Below, piece by piece: positions 44,928-56,055 of a DNA stretch of 64,000 bases. Location of the stretch: contig QKYT01000350.1 of NCBI GenBank assembly GCA_003550305.1, forward strand, positions 56,212-120,211, given 5' to 3'. The notes below the pieces were generated by a model. That model searched no databases, was not told where the DNA came from, and worked only from the letters and a program-made list of their open reading frames with translations. Both the position numbers and the translations under genes were made by a program. Numbering within the stretch: the stretch's first letter is position 1; every line of letters begins with the position of its first letter. The stretch is from Glomus cerebriforme (Eukaryota; Glomeromycota; Glomeromycetes; Glomerales; Glomeraceae).

Positions 44928-46651
44928 AAGAGAAAAGAGGAAAGAAAAAGGGAATATGAAAAAAAAAATATAGAATTCAAATCAATTTAATCATAACGTA
45001 AAACTGTTTTTTTTTGCGCATAAGGGTGTGATAATTAATGCAGTGAAAGTGGAATACGTATTGATAATGACAACATTTTGAATGATTATAGTGGGACAAA
45101 TAGATCCTTTAATCCAAAAAAACACTAAAAGTTCGGAAACTAATAAATAAATAATGCGTTTCATAGTTGATCATCTTAAATGGGAAAATTTTAATCCCGT
45201 TCTAAATAATATATTATTAGTTAAAGCAAATGTGAATCATTTTGCCCAAAAAACTTTCATTTTTGTCAATCGAACGTAACGTCGGAACGTCTTGTGATAT
45301 AAAAACCATTGATTTTACAAAAAAGAAATGGATCAATATATATTTACTCCAAAATAGGTAAAGTCTGAAATTAAAAAATTCAAACAGTAATGACCCATGA
45401 TTTTCATGGTATGACAAGTAGGAATTTTATTTCGTGTCACTTAGAATACAAATTCACATGACCCGCATCACGTTAAAAAAGTTTTATTCAATGTAGTCAT
45501 ATGTCGTACTAGTTAATATGGACGTAATTTAAAATTAGTTATGTCTGCGCCTTTAATTGATATTAGACGAATGACGAATGGAAAGTTCATCAATACATTC
45601 GTGACAAAATTTTATAAGAATTTACGTTATAAAATTTTTGTCATATTATTTCACCTTCCTTTATTTAACATGTAAATTAACATGATACCCAGTTACCCAC
45701 CCATAATTAGAATTTCTGATCCTGAGGTCTGTTGTAATAATACAACATTAGTACCGATTCAACTTTTCTCATACATCAAATAAAAATAATAAGCCTATAT
45801 GGCTATATCTAAATAAATACTCTTCTACTAAAAAATGGAAGAAAACCCCTCTCCACTTTAGCAGAAGAAATTAGAAAATAAATGTGGTAAGAATGAAGCC
45901 ATTCGAACATTGATATCGTTGCAGTGAGATAAACCGTCTAAATCCTCAGTTTCATGTTGGCATCCATAACAATAACATAATAAAATACGACGAGTCCCAC
46001 GTATTTATACGTGGTGGACATACCTTTATAGTTTACACTTTTTCAAATTGCTGCTAACTTGCAAATTCTCTATGCTTTATATTTTAGATGGCAGCAACTA
46101 ATATTGAAAAAAGTAAATAATCAAAAGCTTACAGTGAGCTCATTGTCATTTCGATAATATCATAGTATTACAGTTAAATACTCGGATTTATTTAAAAAAA
46201 ATGTCTCTTAGCAGCATTTATAATAAAGAGCAAGCTGCGTCTCTATGATTGTCAGTCAGGTCTGTTCTGTCTTTAGCAATGAGTACATCATTATGAGTAT
46301 TTAATTATCATATAGATAATGACATTATAATTCAGGCAAAACAAATATGTAATAATAAAATCCTTAAGGGTACAAGAAGTTTAATAAATTTCTTGGGATA
46401 ATGAGAGTTGCAAAAAGTGATAACTTAGATTCAGCAAGATTTTATTTTTCAAAAAGATAACTGCATACTGGTGCTTAGATAAATAATTAATAAAAGACTG
46501 ATTTATTTGTTTTATATTTAAAAGAAATTCTATTATTCAAAACACCATTATTATAACATGTACAGTACAGTATTGATCGATATTATTGTCACAATGTTTA
46601 GTCTAATGTATAGGCTCTTCAAGCAATCTCATAATACATCTTCATCTACAA
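44928..46651. other. Spacer between the two F-box/BTB cassettes
   Basis: About 1.7 kb, AT-rich. It contains the 5' flank of the cassette A F-box gene and the 3' flank of BTB copy 3. Small frames of 66-70 codons have no coding support. Confidence 0.4.
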
Positions 46652-48055
46652 TCAAATTTTTTGATGAGGCTGAATTCGAAAACGACCAGAACTACGTACT
46701 GTTAATAATGGATAAAGTTTTGATGGTAAATTATTCCATTTTGATACTTCTGGATACTTTGTACCATTAACTGTAAAAGCACAAGTTCTTTTATTCATAT
46801 CTAAATGAACAGTAATTCTTGTACCATCTGCGAATTTAGGACAATAAGATATAAATCCGCTACTAGAATTATAATATTTACCGGTATGGCCTAATACCCA
46901 TCCAATAGAATCATTTTCTCCCGTCCAGGTTTCATAATTAAAATTTTCTGATGCACATACTCCAACCCAAACCTGTCTACAATCTTTCTCAATAATGACA
47001 TCCCATTCAAAAATACCTTTATTTTCTAATGCTATTTTAGCTTTAACACTTTGTAATAAGTCAATATTCTTTTGTACACGTACGACTTTTCCATTATCCT
47101 CAATAATAAGGTTTGATCCACATGCAGACTCGTCCCAAACATAATCAATTTGATTAAACATTGGTATTCCCCGAGTACCATGTAAATTTAAATCATTTGA
47201 TAATGCTATATGCCGGTAAACATTTACAATTATTTCAGAAGGAACAATTTCTAACGGTTCAATAATATCAACTAGTATCTGGACCTTAATTCGATTAAAA
47301 TCAATAAATTTAACCAAAAGTTCCATTTCTTTAATGACTTTCTGACGATCGGTAATAATCTCATTTTCCATTTTGATTGAATTTTCTAATTCTTCCAAGG
47401 TTGGTAACCTATCCATCAGAGCTTTGTACGCATCATTGGAAACTTGTCTTGCTGCAAGAATAGCACCATATCGAAAAACTTCATATTCTGGAGTTGCAAA
47501 AGGCTTTTCTTTTTCATATGTACAAGATAAGAGATATTGAAGAGCCTTAATAGATAATCGACCAAATTCAATAGTATTTAATGGAATAGTTGCAACTGCT
47601 TCGACCAATAAATTTATAAGAATATTGTCTTCTGATAATGGTGTAGTTTCTGCAACTTTAGATAATAAATCTGGAGAATGACTTTCTCTAAAATTAGTAT
47701 CCTTTAAAGTTTTCATAATAAATTCTTGAAGGTCCGGTAATTGAAAATAATCTGCAGCATAAAAAGCTTCAACTATATTATCTTTAGTTAAAGATTCTTC
47801 TTTGATTGATCCTGTATAAATAAATTCTAATATAATCATCATCCCAGCGGAATTAATCTTTGGAAAAGAAATTTGTTTTCCATAGCTTTCTTTCATTCCA
47901 TTATAAAGTAGCCTGTCAAATACTTCGGATCTTGCTGCTAAAATTGCTCTACAGCAATATAATTTCTTTTCGTCTTCACATAAAATTTCTATATCGCTAT
48001 AATTTTGATTATTTATTAACAATCTTAAGTCTTGTTCTAATGAATATCCTCTCAT
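46652..48055 (-). CDS. BTB-BACK-SPRY domain protein, copy 3 (cassette B)
   Basis: An intact single-exon frame of 467 residues, MRGYSLEQDLRLLINNQNYS. BTB: residues about 15-120 (DIEILCEDEKKLYCCRAILA, FDRLLYNGMKESYGKQISF). BACK: about 125-245 (IPLNTIEFGRLSIKALQYLL, EYEVFRYGAILAARQVSNDA). SPRY: about 310-465 (WDVIIEKDCRQVWVGVCASE, GWVLGHTGKY, FADGTRITVHLDMNKRTC, RSSGRFRIQPHQK). It is the closest relative of the pseudogene at 41720-42830: both read ...IPSEII.N(V/A)YRHIAL.N. Likely cullin-3 adaptor by family. Starts 409 bases downstream of the F-box gene of the same strand. Confidence 0.88.
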   Translation of the reverse strand: MRGYSLEQDLRLLINNQNYSDIEILCEDEKKLYCCRAILAARSEVFDRLLYNGMKESYGKQISFPKINSAGMMIILEFIYTGSIKEESLTKDNIVEAFYAADYFQLPDLQEFIMKTLKDTNFRESHSPDLLSKVAETTPLSEDNILINLLVEAVATIPLNTIEFGRLSIKALQYLLSCTYEKEKPFATPEYEVFRYGAILAARQVSNDAYKALMDRLPTLEELENSIKMENEIITDRQKVIKEMELLVKFIDFNRIKVQILVDIIEPLEIVPSEIIVNVYRHIALSNDLNLHGTRGIPMFNQIDYVWDESACGSNLIIEDNGKVVRVQKNIDLLQSVKAKIALENKGIFEWDVIIEKDCRQVWVGVCASENFNYETWTGENDSIGWVLGHTGKYYNSSSGFISYCPKFADGTRITVHLDMNKRTCAFTVNGTKYPEVSKWNNLPSKLYPLLTVRSSGRFRIQPHQKI

Positions 48056-48463
48056 CGTTCCCTAAATTTTTGTTTTTTTTTTTGAGAAAAGTAATTTCAG
48101 TTAAATGAGTATTAATTTAAATTATATTTGGTTTTTATGCAACAAATTTATATTTGTACCATGCAGATCCGGCTAAAAATCCTGGTCTAGAGTCTAGACG
48201 GTGCACAACATTTGTTGTACATAACTAGAATTTTGTGTAAAGATGGTAATTAATATTTATTTTTCATAGTGCAGGCCCGAATTAAGTTCTATATTACTTG
48301 GGATTTATATTTTGCAAGAATATTGAAAATTTGCGATACCAAATTATAGTATTATCACATAATACGAAAATAAAATTTTTTAAATACTTTTATTGTAAAA
48401 AAAAAGGGGGGGAAAATTTAAAGAATAAATAAAAAAAAAAAAAAATAAAATAAATCAACTAAA

Positions 48464-50275
48464 TCATAATAAATTTCCATCAATATCAGAAATTTTTACA
48501 ACCAAATCATCATATCTTTTCATTTTAACAAATGATTGAGTTTCTTCAATCAATAATTCCAAATTTTTATGACGTACCTGATCTTCAATTGATAAAATAT
48601 TTCCGATACCATAAGAAAAAAATTCTAAATTTTTTTCTTTAGAAAATTCTTTTATAATATTTAAAATAATATCTAAATCATTTGTACTCCTATTTCTAAT
48701 TAATAATTTTTTTAATTTAACTTGATTACAATTATCAAAAACAAATTTTAAATCATTAGGATTAATTACAAGATTTAAATCTAAATAATAAGGTAATAAA
48801 TTATTCAATTCTTTTAAAATCATTGAACTAACTTTTTTATAATCATTTTCATGATCAATATTATAATTAGTATTAATAGAAAAATGATTTGGTTCATAAA
48901 ATTTAATTTCAATAATAAGATATTTAAGATAATTATTAAAAATTAAAATCATTTGAGATAATTGAGAAATATTCATAAAATCAATATGATTTAAATGAAG
49001 AAAATAAATTTTATCACAAAAATTAATGATAGTATCAAATAATTTTTTTCTAAAATCATCATTACGAACGCTTAAAATCAAAATTTCTATATAAGAACCA
49101 ATTTTTTGAATTAATAATTGAATTGGAATGATTTCTTCAATTTTAGTATCAAAAATTACAAAAGTTTTAATTTTTAATGGAGTATTAATATTTAATAAAG
49201 GTTGAATAACTTTAGATTTTAAACCACTACAATTTTTAAATTGAAGGGATTCTAATTTTGTAAGATAAGAAAGTGCATCAAATTTCATACTATCAGAGAA
49301 GATACAAGAATTAAAATGAATTGATGTTAAAGTATTTGAAGAATATTTTAAAGAATCAAATAAAGGAACTTTAGATAACAAGTTCATTGGAAAACCAATT
49401 TTAACAGAAGAAAGTTGTAATTGTGATTGAATTATATTTGCAAGATTTTTTTCAAATTCTATATCATCAGTACATTTGTAATAAAAATTAATATGTTTAA
49501 TACAGGTACATAATGATGATATAGAAGATAAAAATGTTTGAAGAGATTCAATATTTTGAACAGTATTTTGTTTTAATGTTGGCCAATTATAAAATTCAAA
49601 AGAAAACAAAGAAAGTTTTGAAATAAATTTTGGATTATTAATTATCATATAATAAATATCATGAAAGGGTTTATTTTGAGAATAAACATTAATGCTTATA
49701 TATAAATTATTTAATGAAGCATTATTTTCTATAAAAAGTTTAAATAAAATAATGCAAATAATATTTATAGGTTGTATTTGCACTTTTTCATTAGCTCGAA
49801 CTAATTGAAGTCCTTCCTCATATGAATCATTCTGTAAATGATTTATCAAAGTTAATGGATTATAAGAAGATTTTTGATTTGAGTTTGAAATTAATGCAGT
49901 ATTATAAGAAGTAGAATTTAACCAATTTACAATATGTAATTTCATTCTATAAAGATTTAAAGTTTTTATTAAACTAGGATAATTAAATAAAGGTTTGTGT
50001 AAATATGAATCAAATTTTGAATATTTAATATTTTTAATTTCATTTTTATCATTTTCATTCAATAATAAAAAATAAATATCAATAAAATGACAAGATAAAT
50101 TTTCTTGATATTTTATAGAGAAAGGATCTTCCCAAAGTAAAGGAATTGCAAGACGACACAAAAATCGATTTACTAAAATACAAGAATAAAGTGATTTTAT
50201 ATCATTGCGTAAATTTTGTATAATATATGTTGATATCTCCGGTAAATCTCCAGTAAAGATTTTTGAACATGCCAT
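48464..50275 (-). CDS. F-box protein, cassette B
   Basis: The start is placed at 50275 (MACSKIFTGDLPEISTYIIQ) because the neighbouring F-box protein begins with the same residues. An upstream ATG at 50371 would add 32 residues of poor quality (FFFSSSSSNH). About 603 residues. F-box: SLYSCILVNRFLCRLAIPLL then WEDPFSI. The C-terminal part has leucine-rich stretches (KLESLQFKNCSGLKSKV, PLKIKTFVIFDTK, KIYFLHLNHID). Likely an SCF ubiquitin ligase adaptor with unknown target. It precedes BTB copy 3. Confidence 0.85.
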   Translation of the reverse strand: MACSKIFTGDLPEISTYIIQNLRNDIKSLYSCILVNRFLCRLAIPLLWEDPFSIKYQENLSCHFIDIYFLLLNENDKNEIKNIKYSKFDSYLHKPLFNYPSLIKTLNLYRMKLHIVNWLNSTSYNTALISNSNQKSSYNPLTLINHLQNDSYEEGLQLVRANEKVQIQPINIICIILFKLFIENNASLNNLYISINVYSQNKPFHDIYYMIINNPKFISKLSLFSFEFYNWPTLKQNTVQNIESLQTFLSSISSLCTCIKHINFYYKCTDDIEFEKNLANIIQSQLQLSSVKIGFPMNLLSKVPLFDSLKYSSNTLTSIHFNSCIFSDSMKFDALSYLTKLESLQFKNCSGLKSKVIQPLLNINTPLKIKTFVIFDTKIEEIIPIQLLIQKIGSYIEILILSVRNDDFRKKLFDTIINFCDKIYFLHLNHIDFMNISQLSQMILIFNNYLKYLIIEIKFYEPNHFSINTNYNIDHENDYKKVSSMILKELNNLLPYYLDLNLVINPNDLKFVFDNCNQVKLKKLLIRNRSTNDLDIILNIIKEFSKEKNLEFFSYGIGNILSIEDQVRHKNLELLIEETQSFVKMKRYDDLVVKISDIDGNLL

Positions 50276-50705
50276 GGTTATATGATTTGAAGAAGAAGAA
50301 GAAAAAAAGAATGAGAGTTCTTTTTCATTTGGATCGGCGATACTAAGAATTTTCAGGTGATAAATGGTCAAAAATATTGACTATGGGTGTGCAGACGATC
50401 ATTGATATAATTAGATAAATTATAGATTTAATACTTTAACTAGTTAATAATATCCTGCGCCCCTACGCCTTTTAATAAATAAGCAAATACCTTTTTGCTT
50501 CTCTATGACTCTATATAAGGTAAATTAATTTATCGTCAACAATTTGGTCATTGATCAATTATTCTGACGCTCAATTGACAATTAATATTTTAAGATGCAT
50601 GTGATTGTAAGCTTGCTAACCATCTTTATCGGTTACATGATGTAATAATTTCCACGCTAAATAAAACTGTCAATAAAGGCTCACGCTAAAATTAACTAAT
50701 TGTAT

Positions 50706-50762
50706 GTTATTGAACGGGGCGTCAAAATATCGGTTGAAGACCGATATAACCCGTTCAATAAC
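50706..50762. repeat. Nested perfect hairpin, small MITE
   Basis: GTTATTGAACGGG (50706-50718) pairs with CCCGTTCAATAAC (50750-50762), and inside it ATATCGGT (50727-50734) pairs with ACCGATAT (50740-50747). All 21 pairs are perfect; the inner loop is five bases. It lies 430 bases upstream of the cassette B F-box gene. Confidence 0.75.
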
Positions 50763-52046
50763 AATATTATTATCCGTGATATTAGGATTAGTGCGTGTGC
50801 TAGTATAAATATAATGTCGATCAGCATAAAAAAGATTAGTACATTAAATTCATCATGTAATAAATAATGATATATGACACGTCAACATGGACAAAAAATG
50901 ACAAATTGCACAAAATTTTTTTATGATCCAGAGGAATGTTTTAAAGAAACAAAATGTTTTCATCTATACATCGTTGATAACGTCTTCATTAATTTAATTT
51001 ATTGTCACTATTGTCTATTTTTATCACTTCCTGTTGTTATAGATGTAGACAATGAATAAACTTATCACAAGTTTCATTTTCTAATTATATTACATTGTGA
51101 AATGACCTAAACAAAAATAAAACATATATGCATTATGGTATATTCTTCCGCCGTGTTATACATAACAACGTGTTGCAACAAATATTATGGGTGGTTTCAT
51201 CTTTAATGGAACCTCAGGATAAACGACAAGAAAATAAGAAACTCTCAGTATGGGTGATTTTATTCCTTTGCCTATACTTTTTTAATGGATCTATAGGATG
51301 AACAAACTTCTTTCATTATTTGTAGAATTAAAAGTAGTTGGCAATTTCCGTTACTAAAAATCACGGAAAATCTCACGACCAAAATAATAATTCGGATTAT
51401 TTCTCTCAAGCCACAATAATTGATTTCATTTTTGAAGAAAGATTTGTTACTCATGGCCTATTCCCGATAAAAAATTCCACTATCATACCAGAAAATGTTG
51501 ACAGTTAATATTGGATCTTGTTTGATTAACTGTTGTTGAATACAACATACGTCATACAATTTCCTCAAAAAAAGGAACAAAGACAAATTACACGGTTGAT
51601 ATAAACAATGATTATAACGGTTGCACTAATTGTTAGTAACAGTGCTTAGTGGAATACATTGAAGGTCACAAATTTCAATGTAATCATTCCTAAATTTTTT
51701 TTCAGCCCTATTTGCTGCAGAAGCTGCAGAACAAATATTATGGAAACATACTGAATAAAATATTTCAACAATTAATAAGATTATAACATAATGTCCATAT
51801 TGCTGAATAGACTTTAGCAAAATCACCTTTTTCTATTTCTTTAATATCATTATAATAAATTGATTGTATGGTATCCATTCAAGCCTTCAAGCCGGAATTA
51901 CGAAAATTTAATGTTTTTCGAAATAAAAAAAAAAAAAATAATTTTATAATTAAAGGAGGAAAATTGTTATAATCTGGCCGATTGGCCTTGTTTGATTATC
52001 AATTAAGATAGGGCTGAAGGTCTTGTTGAAGATTGAAACATGAATG
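50763..52046. other. Gap with no supportable gene
   Basis: Frames of about 60 codons on both strands show no domain. The stretch 51626-51826 (minus) has a hydrophobic N-terminal segment but no homologue that I recognise. Confidence 0.35.
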
Positions 52047-52305
52047 TTAATTATAAATATTCGTGTCATAACCAATAACAACGTTACAAGGGACATCAAT
52101 ATTTTGTCCTTCAATTTGATATACAGACGCATTACATTTATCATTATGATTTCTTTGAGCTTTAGCGAGCCTGCGCTCGAGCAAAACTAATTTTTCTCGC
52201 AAAACTTTAATATTTTTTTGAGTATCCGCATATAATAATTCAAAATTTTCTGCTTTAATTTCCAAAGAGCGCACATAATTTTCACGTTTTTTGCGGAAAG
52301 TTAAT
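52047..52305 (-). pseudogene. bZIP (AP-1-like) gene fragment
   Basis: Read on the minus strand: LTFRKKRENYVRSLEIKAEN, then FELLYADTQKNIKVLREKLV and LLERRLAKAQRNHND, ending at a stop at 52047. FRKKRENYVRSLE is the end of a fungal AP-1-like basic region followed by a leucine zipper with heptad Leu/Ile. The start of the basic region, with the invariant DNA-contacting Asn (NRxAQR), is missing: a TGA lies four codons upstream. No start codon or first exon is recognisable nearby. Confidence 0.65.
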
Positions 52306-52689
52306 TTTCAATGTGTTTTTTCTGTAATCTTGAAAACAATCACATTTGCAAATGTAATAAATTTAAAATATCAAAGGAAAAAAATATTTATACCACGTTT
52401 TGATACTACTTACACTAGAAGGCATTATTGGGAACAAATTATATAATCATCTGCGCCGCCATACTTATTGAAAGTTGTTAATAGTATTAACGTCAAGCTT
52501 ACACCTTGACAAAGTCAAGTCCTAGTATTCAAATTTTACTCTATTCAAAAGTCAAAGTCTTACCAAGCTAATAAACATATAAAACGCAAAAAGAATTACT
52601 TGATAAAAAAAATCAAACAATTAAAAAAAAATGAGAAATCTTGGTAGCAGCATTATATGAATATATGTAGTACTTTGACACAGCTTTAA

Positions 52690-53040
52690 GTAGTGCAGGT
52701 ATATCGATAGGTTACATCTCCTAATTTCTATTTAATGATGAACTCTTAGATGTTGTTTAATTAATTCGATGGTCACCATATAGACTTCTTTCTGGTCTAT
52801 ACCACCATCATGAAATACCTAACAACTGATTATCTTCATCATATATCATAAAATTAATGATAAATAAATTAAATTGCAGAATACTACTATTGAAATAATC
52901 ATTGACTTACCAAATGATCTTAATCCTTGAGAAGTTATTTTTATAGCAAAGACTTCTCTTGCAGGTTTGAAAACATTATCTCTAATGAGGACTCACTCAT
53001 CTATCATAATTCCTTCGGTTACATACAGTATGTCGTTCTT
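52690..53040 (-). pseudogene. BAH-domain gene remnant
   Basis: Minus strand: DNVFKPAREVFAIKITSQGL then RSF and a GTAAGT splice site at about 52910; after a short AT-rich gap, DDEDNQLLGIS-stop-WWYRPERSLYGDHRIN. The order, a domain start with DNVF, then a D/E-rich stretch, then WYRPE, fits BAH (bromo-adjacent homology) domains, where the W-x-R-P-E motif is characteristic. Stops and shifts break it. Identity rests on these short motifs. Confidence 0.45.
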
Positions 53041-53349
53041 CCAGACTTGTTAACATTCATCACATTACATGAATTTACACCTACATAAGAAGACGACAAA
53101 CAGTGATCCTAGAGTCATATGGTCTATTTGGGTATATAGACGACTTTGGGAGTCCTAGGACAAAATTTCCGAATAGGATATACAATATTGTGAGGCCCTC
53201 CTGGCCTTTTTCCCGGTATACGAAATTTATGAAATCTTTATTGAACCCCAAATTAATCTACAAGTTCAGGAAACATATCATGTATCCAATATTGAATTTA
53301 AGCTTAAAATCAAGCTGGGTTATTTTCCCGCTATCCTAAATTTTGGTAT
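53041..53349. other. Gap with no supportable gene
   Basis: A 78-codon frame (53103-53339) exists, but its composition resembles the repeat that follows and it has no recognised domain. Confidence 0.35.
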
Positions 53350-54100
53350 CAAAATTAGCATATAAAACCTGGGATGAAATAAATGATACCATTTCATATA
53401 GCCTTTCTAACCCGATTTTAATCCCAAATAATATAACGAAAAAATTATACTATTCTGTTTGCATTTAAAAACTGGTAAGAGCTCGAAGGACATGAAATGT
53501 CCGAAGAGCCTTTGTAGTTCCGAATGCAAACCTAAAATGTATAATAACTTTTATGCAATACTGCTTGCCTTAGAAATGAACAGAAAGCACCGAGGACCGA
53601 AGTGTCCGAGCGTGCTTTCTGCGAGTCATTCAAGCTCAATAAACATACCATTTTTTCATGTTATCCTATAATTAATTCTAAAAGTGATTCGTTTCAATCT
53701 AGCAAGATCAAAATTTTGGTACCCACCAAAGTGTGGGTACCAAAATTTTGTATGTAAACAATAAACTTTAAAAGCTGTAGCTCATGATCCAGCATATTAG
53801 TAATTTTTTGATATATAGGAAACTATTCTTGAGCCATTTCTTTTGCCCAATCATTAAGACAAAAGTCTTACCAAAAAATAGTATCAGGGTACCAAAATTT
53901 CGAATAGGGTACCAAAAAATAAGTATAAATATTTTAAATCAAAAAGCTCTAAACCATATTTTAGCATACTATTAATTTCATAATATACAGGAAACTATTC
54001 TTGAGCCATTTTATTTGCACAAACCTAGGGAAAAAATGATATACAAAGTTATATTTACGAATCAAATGGTACCAAAATTTTAGAAGTGTGGTTAAATTTG
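53350..54100. repeat. Hairpin-rich GGTACCAAAATTT repeat array
   Basis: GGTACCAAAA(A/T)TT recurs near 53718, 53736, 53890, 53908 and 54069. One pair forms a perfect 18-bp hairpin with a 6-base loop (53709-53726 with 53733-53750). Two other hairpins (53481-53509 and 53581-53621) share GAAGGACA/TGTCCGAA-like stems, the second closed by CAGAAAGCAC/GTGCTTTCTG. Two imperfect direct copies of about 130 bases with GGAAACTATTCTTGAGCCAT lie at 53765-53900 and 53930-54060. No gene seen. Confidence 0.65.
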
Positions 54101-54101
54101 G

Positions 54102-54320
54102 CTATTTACCAACCAACTGGGCTCTAGAACGCAACCGCTGATAGTACTGGGAGACGTAAAACCCTTTTATGTGAGCAGGACATCGTCCAGAAACTGATCT
54201 AGTAAGTTTTCCACATTCACTACAAGGAGTAAGTTGTTTATCAGCTAATTTTTGAACATATTTCCAATGAATAGAACATCCTTCTTCACGCATGCAAGAT
54301 CGTCCAAAATTTCGCCAGAA
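54102..54320 (-). pseudogene. Cysteine-rich fragment, probably transposon-derived
   Basis: The minus frame reads SCMREEGCSIHWKYVQKLAD, CSECGKLTRSVSGRCPAHIK and GFYVSQYYQRLRSRAQLVGK. Spaced Cys/His residues (C...C, CxxC, CxxH) suggest a zinc-binding module. No start or partner exon is fixed. Its place at the edge of the retroelement debris suggests transposon origin. Confidence 0.35.
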
Positions 54321-54432
54321 AATGTACAGAGGGACAAGTATATTCACCATACATAATGAAATTATTTTTTTATATCAACTAATTAATTAAAATAAAAAGT
54401 TTATATAAGTAACATATAATAATTTATACACA

Positions 54433-54880
54433 ATGAGTACACAAATTCAATTAACCAATACTAAGCCAACATCTCAGGAAATCAAACAGGAACTTCTTTT
54501 TTTAGATGTCGGCGACGTCTCTTCGTTTCGGTGGCCTTGGATCTCTCATTTATCTTTTTTCTTTAGATCTGATCAACAGAGAAAACACCCTTGCAATTAA
54601 AAAATTCAGCCAATTAAACTAAGTCATCCATTAATAAATGTAGTCAGAGCAGGACTTTACAGTATTATAGAAGACCAAGGATGGTAAATCCATGCAATCA
54701 TATAAAAAAAGAATCAAAGAATTGCGCCAAGCAGAAGACCCAGAAGAATATGTATTAAATTTAGCCAAAACCATATTTCCTAATGAAACTAAATATTATC
54801 AGATCATAAATGACTACAAATCATATTATGAAAAAGATCCCGAAATTCTTAATGCAATCATGGATCTATACATATTATGA
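54433..54880 (+). pseudogene. Short transposon-associated gene relic
   Basis: Starts MSTQIQLTNTKPTSQEIKQE at 54433 and stops after about 55 codons. Coding-like sequence resumes at about 54625 (HPLINVVRAGLYSIIEDQGW-stop) and, in another frame, from 54695 (SYKKRIKELRQAEDPEEYVL, NLAKTIFPNETKYYQIINDY) to a stop at 54880. At least two lesions. Function unrecognised. Confidence 0.4.
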
Positions 54881-54889
54881 ATTAGCCAA

Positions 54890-56025
54890 GGATTATTTCA
54901 TTATAAAAGCCAAAGTTGATGAAGAATTTGAAGACTTTCTTATCTCGTAAGTACTCATTGAGTGGCAATTCTGTGTCAAAAGGAATAACTTGAAGTTCTT
55001 CTCGCACAAAAGATCTTTCAGGACGTTTTATCACATAATCATCATCGTCAACTAACCCAAAGGGAACTTCTTCCAGCCAGTATAGACCGGCTGATTTTTT
55101 TGCACCATTGATTGATGGATATGATAAATGTGTGGGGACCAATTCGAATCCCCTGCATGACGTCTCCACCCTCTAACTCACGAGTATCTATCAAATATCT
55201 CACAAGTACATCACCGGAAAGCTTCTCTTCATCAAATCCTATAGGTCCATCTCAAGGATAAGAAGGCTTAGCAAAAACTCTTTCTTTTTTAATTGCATCA
55301 GCAGGAGAAATATCAATCTGACATGTGATAGAATTATTAATATCTTTGACAACTATAGGCAAATTTCTTACCCAAGACTGGGATATCTTATTCATGCGTA
55401 AAGTTAAAAGGTCAGAGGCATCCTGGGATCAAAACAGTTTTTCAGTTAAGACACCATTAAATTTTTCAATGATACTCATAGTATTTTTAGTTTTGGCCTT
55501 CTGAAATTTCACACTATATTCTTTTAATAACTTTTCATTCGCCTCTAACTCTGGATCCTTATCTGATAAAAATATTTCTGGCCAAGTAAGAGGACACTCA
55601 GGATTATCATATTTCTCTTTAAGAGCTCGAGCAATAGTAGCCGAAGTTAAGATGCTTTTTCATCCTTAACACTTCAAGCTCTAATAGGGATAGATGCTTT
55701 ATATCTCGAAACTATATCCACAATATTAAGACAAAAAAGATATGTAACCGTCCTATTTTATCATAAGGCATATAGAGAACATCCGCCTGGTGAACTTCAT
55801 TGGGAGTAGTAATAGAGCTAAAACTTGCTCGAGGAATATATCTAAGACGAGGCTTATGTATCTAATGCACAGCCTGTCTTTCAAGCCAATCATGTACTTC
55901 ATCTTGAGTAAAATCATACCCAATATTTAATGAAACTTCAAGCAATTTTTTAGCATTTCTCTGATAGTCAACAGGTTGGTAGTAAATTTTCCACAAAGCA
56001 ATAGATATCAGGTTTCCTAGCATTA
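54890..56025 (-). pseudogene. DDE integrase relic (retroelement or Polinton-like)
   Basis: On the minus strand, in shifting frames: YDFTQDEVHDWLERQAVHQ near 55870-55920 (N-terminal zinc/linker part), IHKPRLRYIPRASFSSITT, HQADVLYMPYDKIGRLTYLF (first catalytic Asp in ADVLYM) near 55740-55800, PLTWPEIFLSDKDPELEANE near 55540-55600 (second Asp), NTMSIIEKFNGVLTEK near 55440-55500 (Glu), then IKKERVFAKPSYP and, C-terminal, GLYWLEEVPFGLVDDDDYVI KRPERSFV. The D...D...E spacing fits an integrase, which joins element DNA to the chromosome. At least five stops or shifts, and a foldback repeat adjoins its N-terminal part. Confidence 0.65.
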
Positions 56026-56055
56026 CCAGATTTTTTTTGAATAATAGGAATAGAT

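Noticed and set aside
50276..50371. Upstream start (50371) for the cassette B F-box protein
   Set aside because: The paralogue begins MACSKIF, matching the ATG at 50275; the extra 32 residues are low-complexity.
51626..51826. 66-codon minus frame with a hydrophobic segment and ANRAEKKFRNDY, reminiscent of a bZIP basic region
   Set aside because: The residues do not fit the N-x7-R pattern, no zipper follows, and the hydrophobic N-terminus is wrong for that family.
53481..53750. CRISPR-like array
   Set aside because: Repeats are imperfect, spacing is irregular, and no cas-like gene exists; a eukaryotic repeat is the better explanation.
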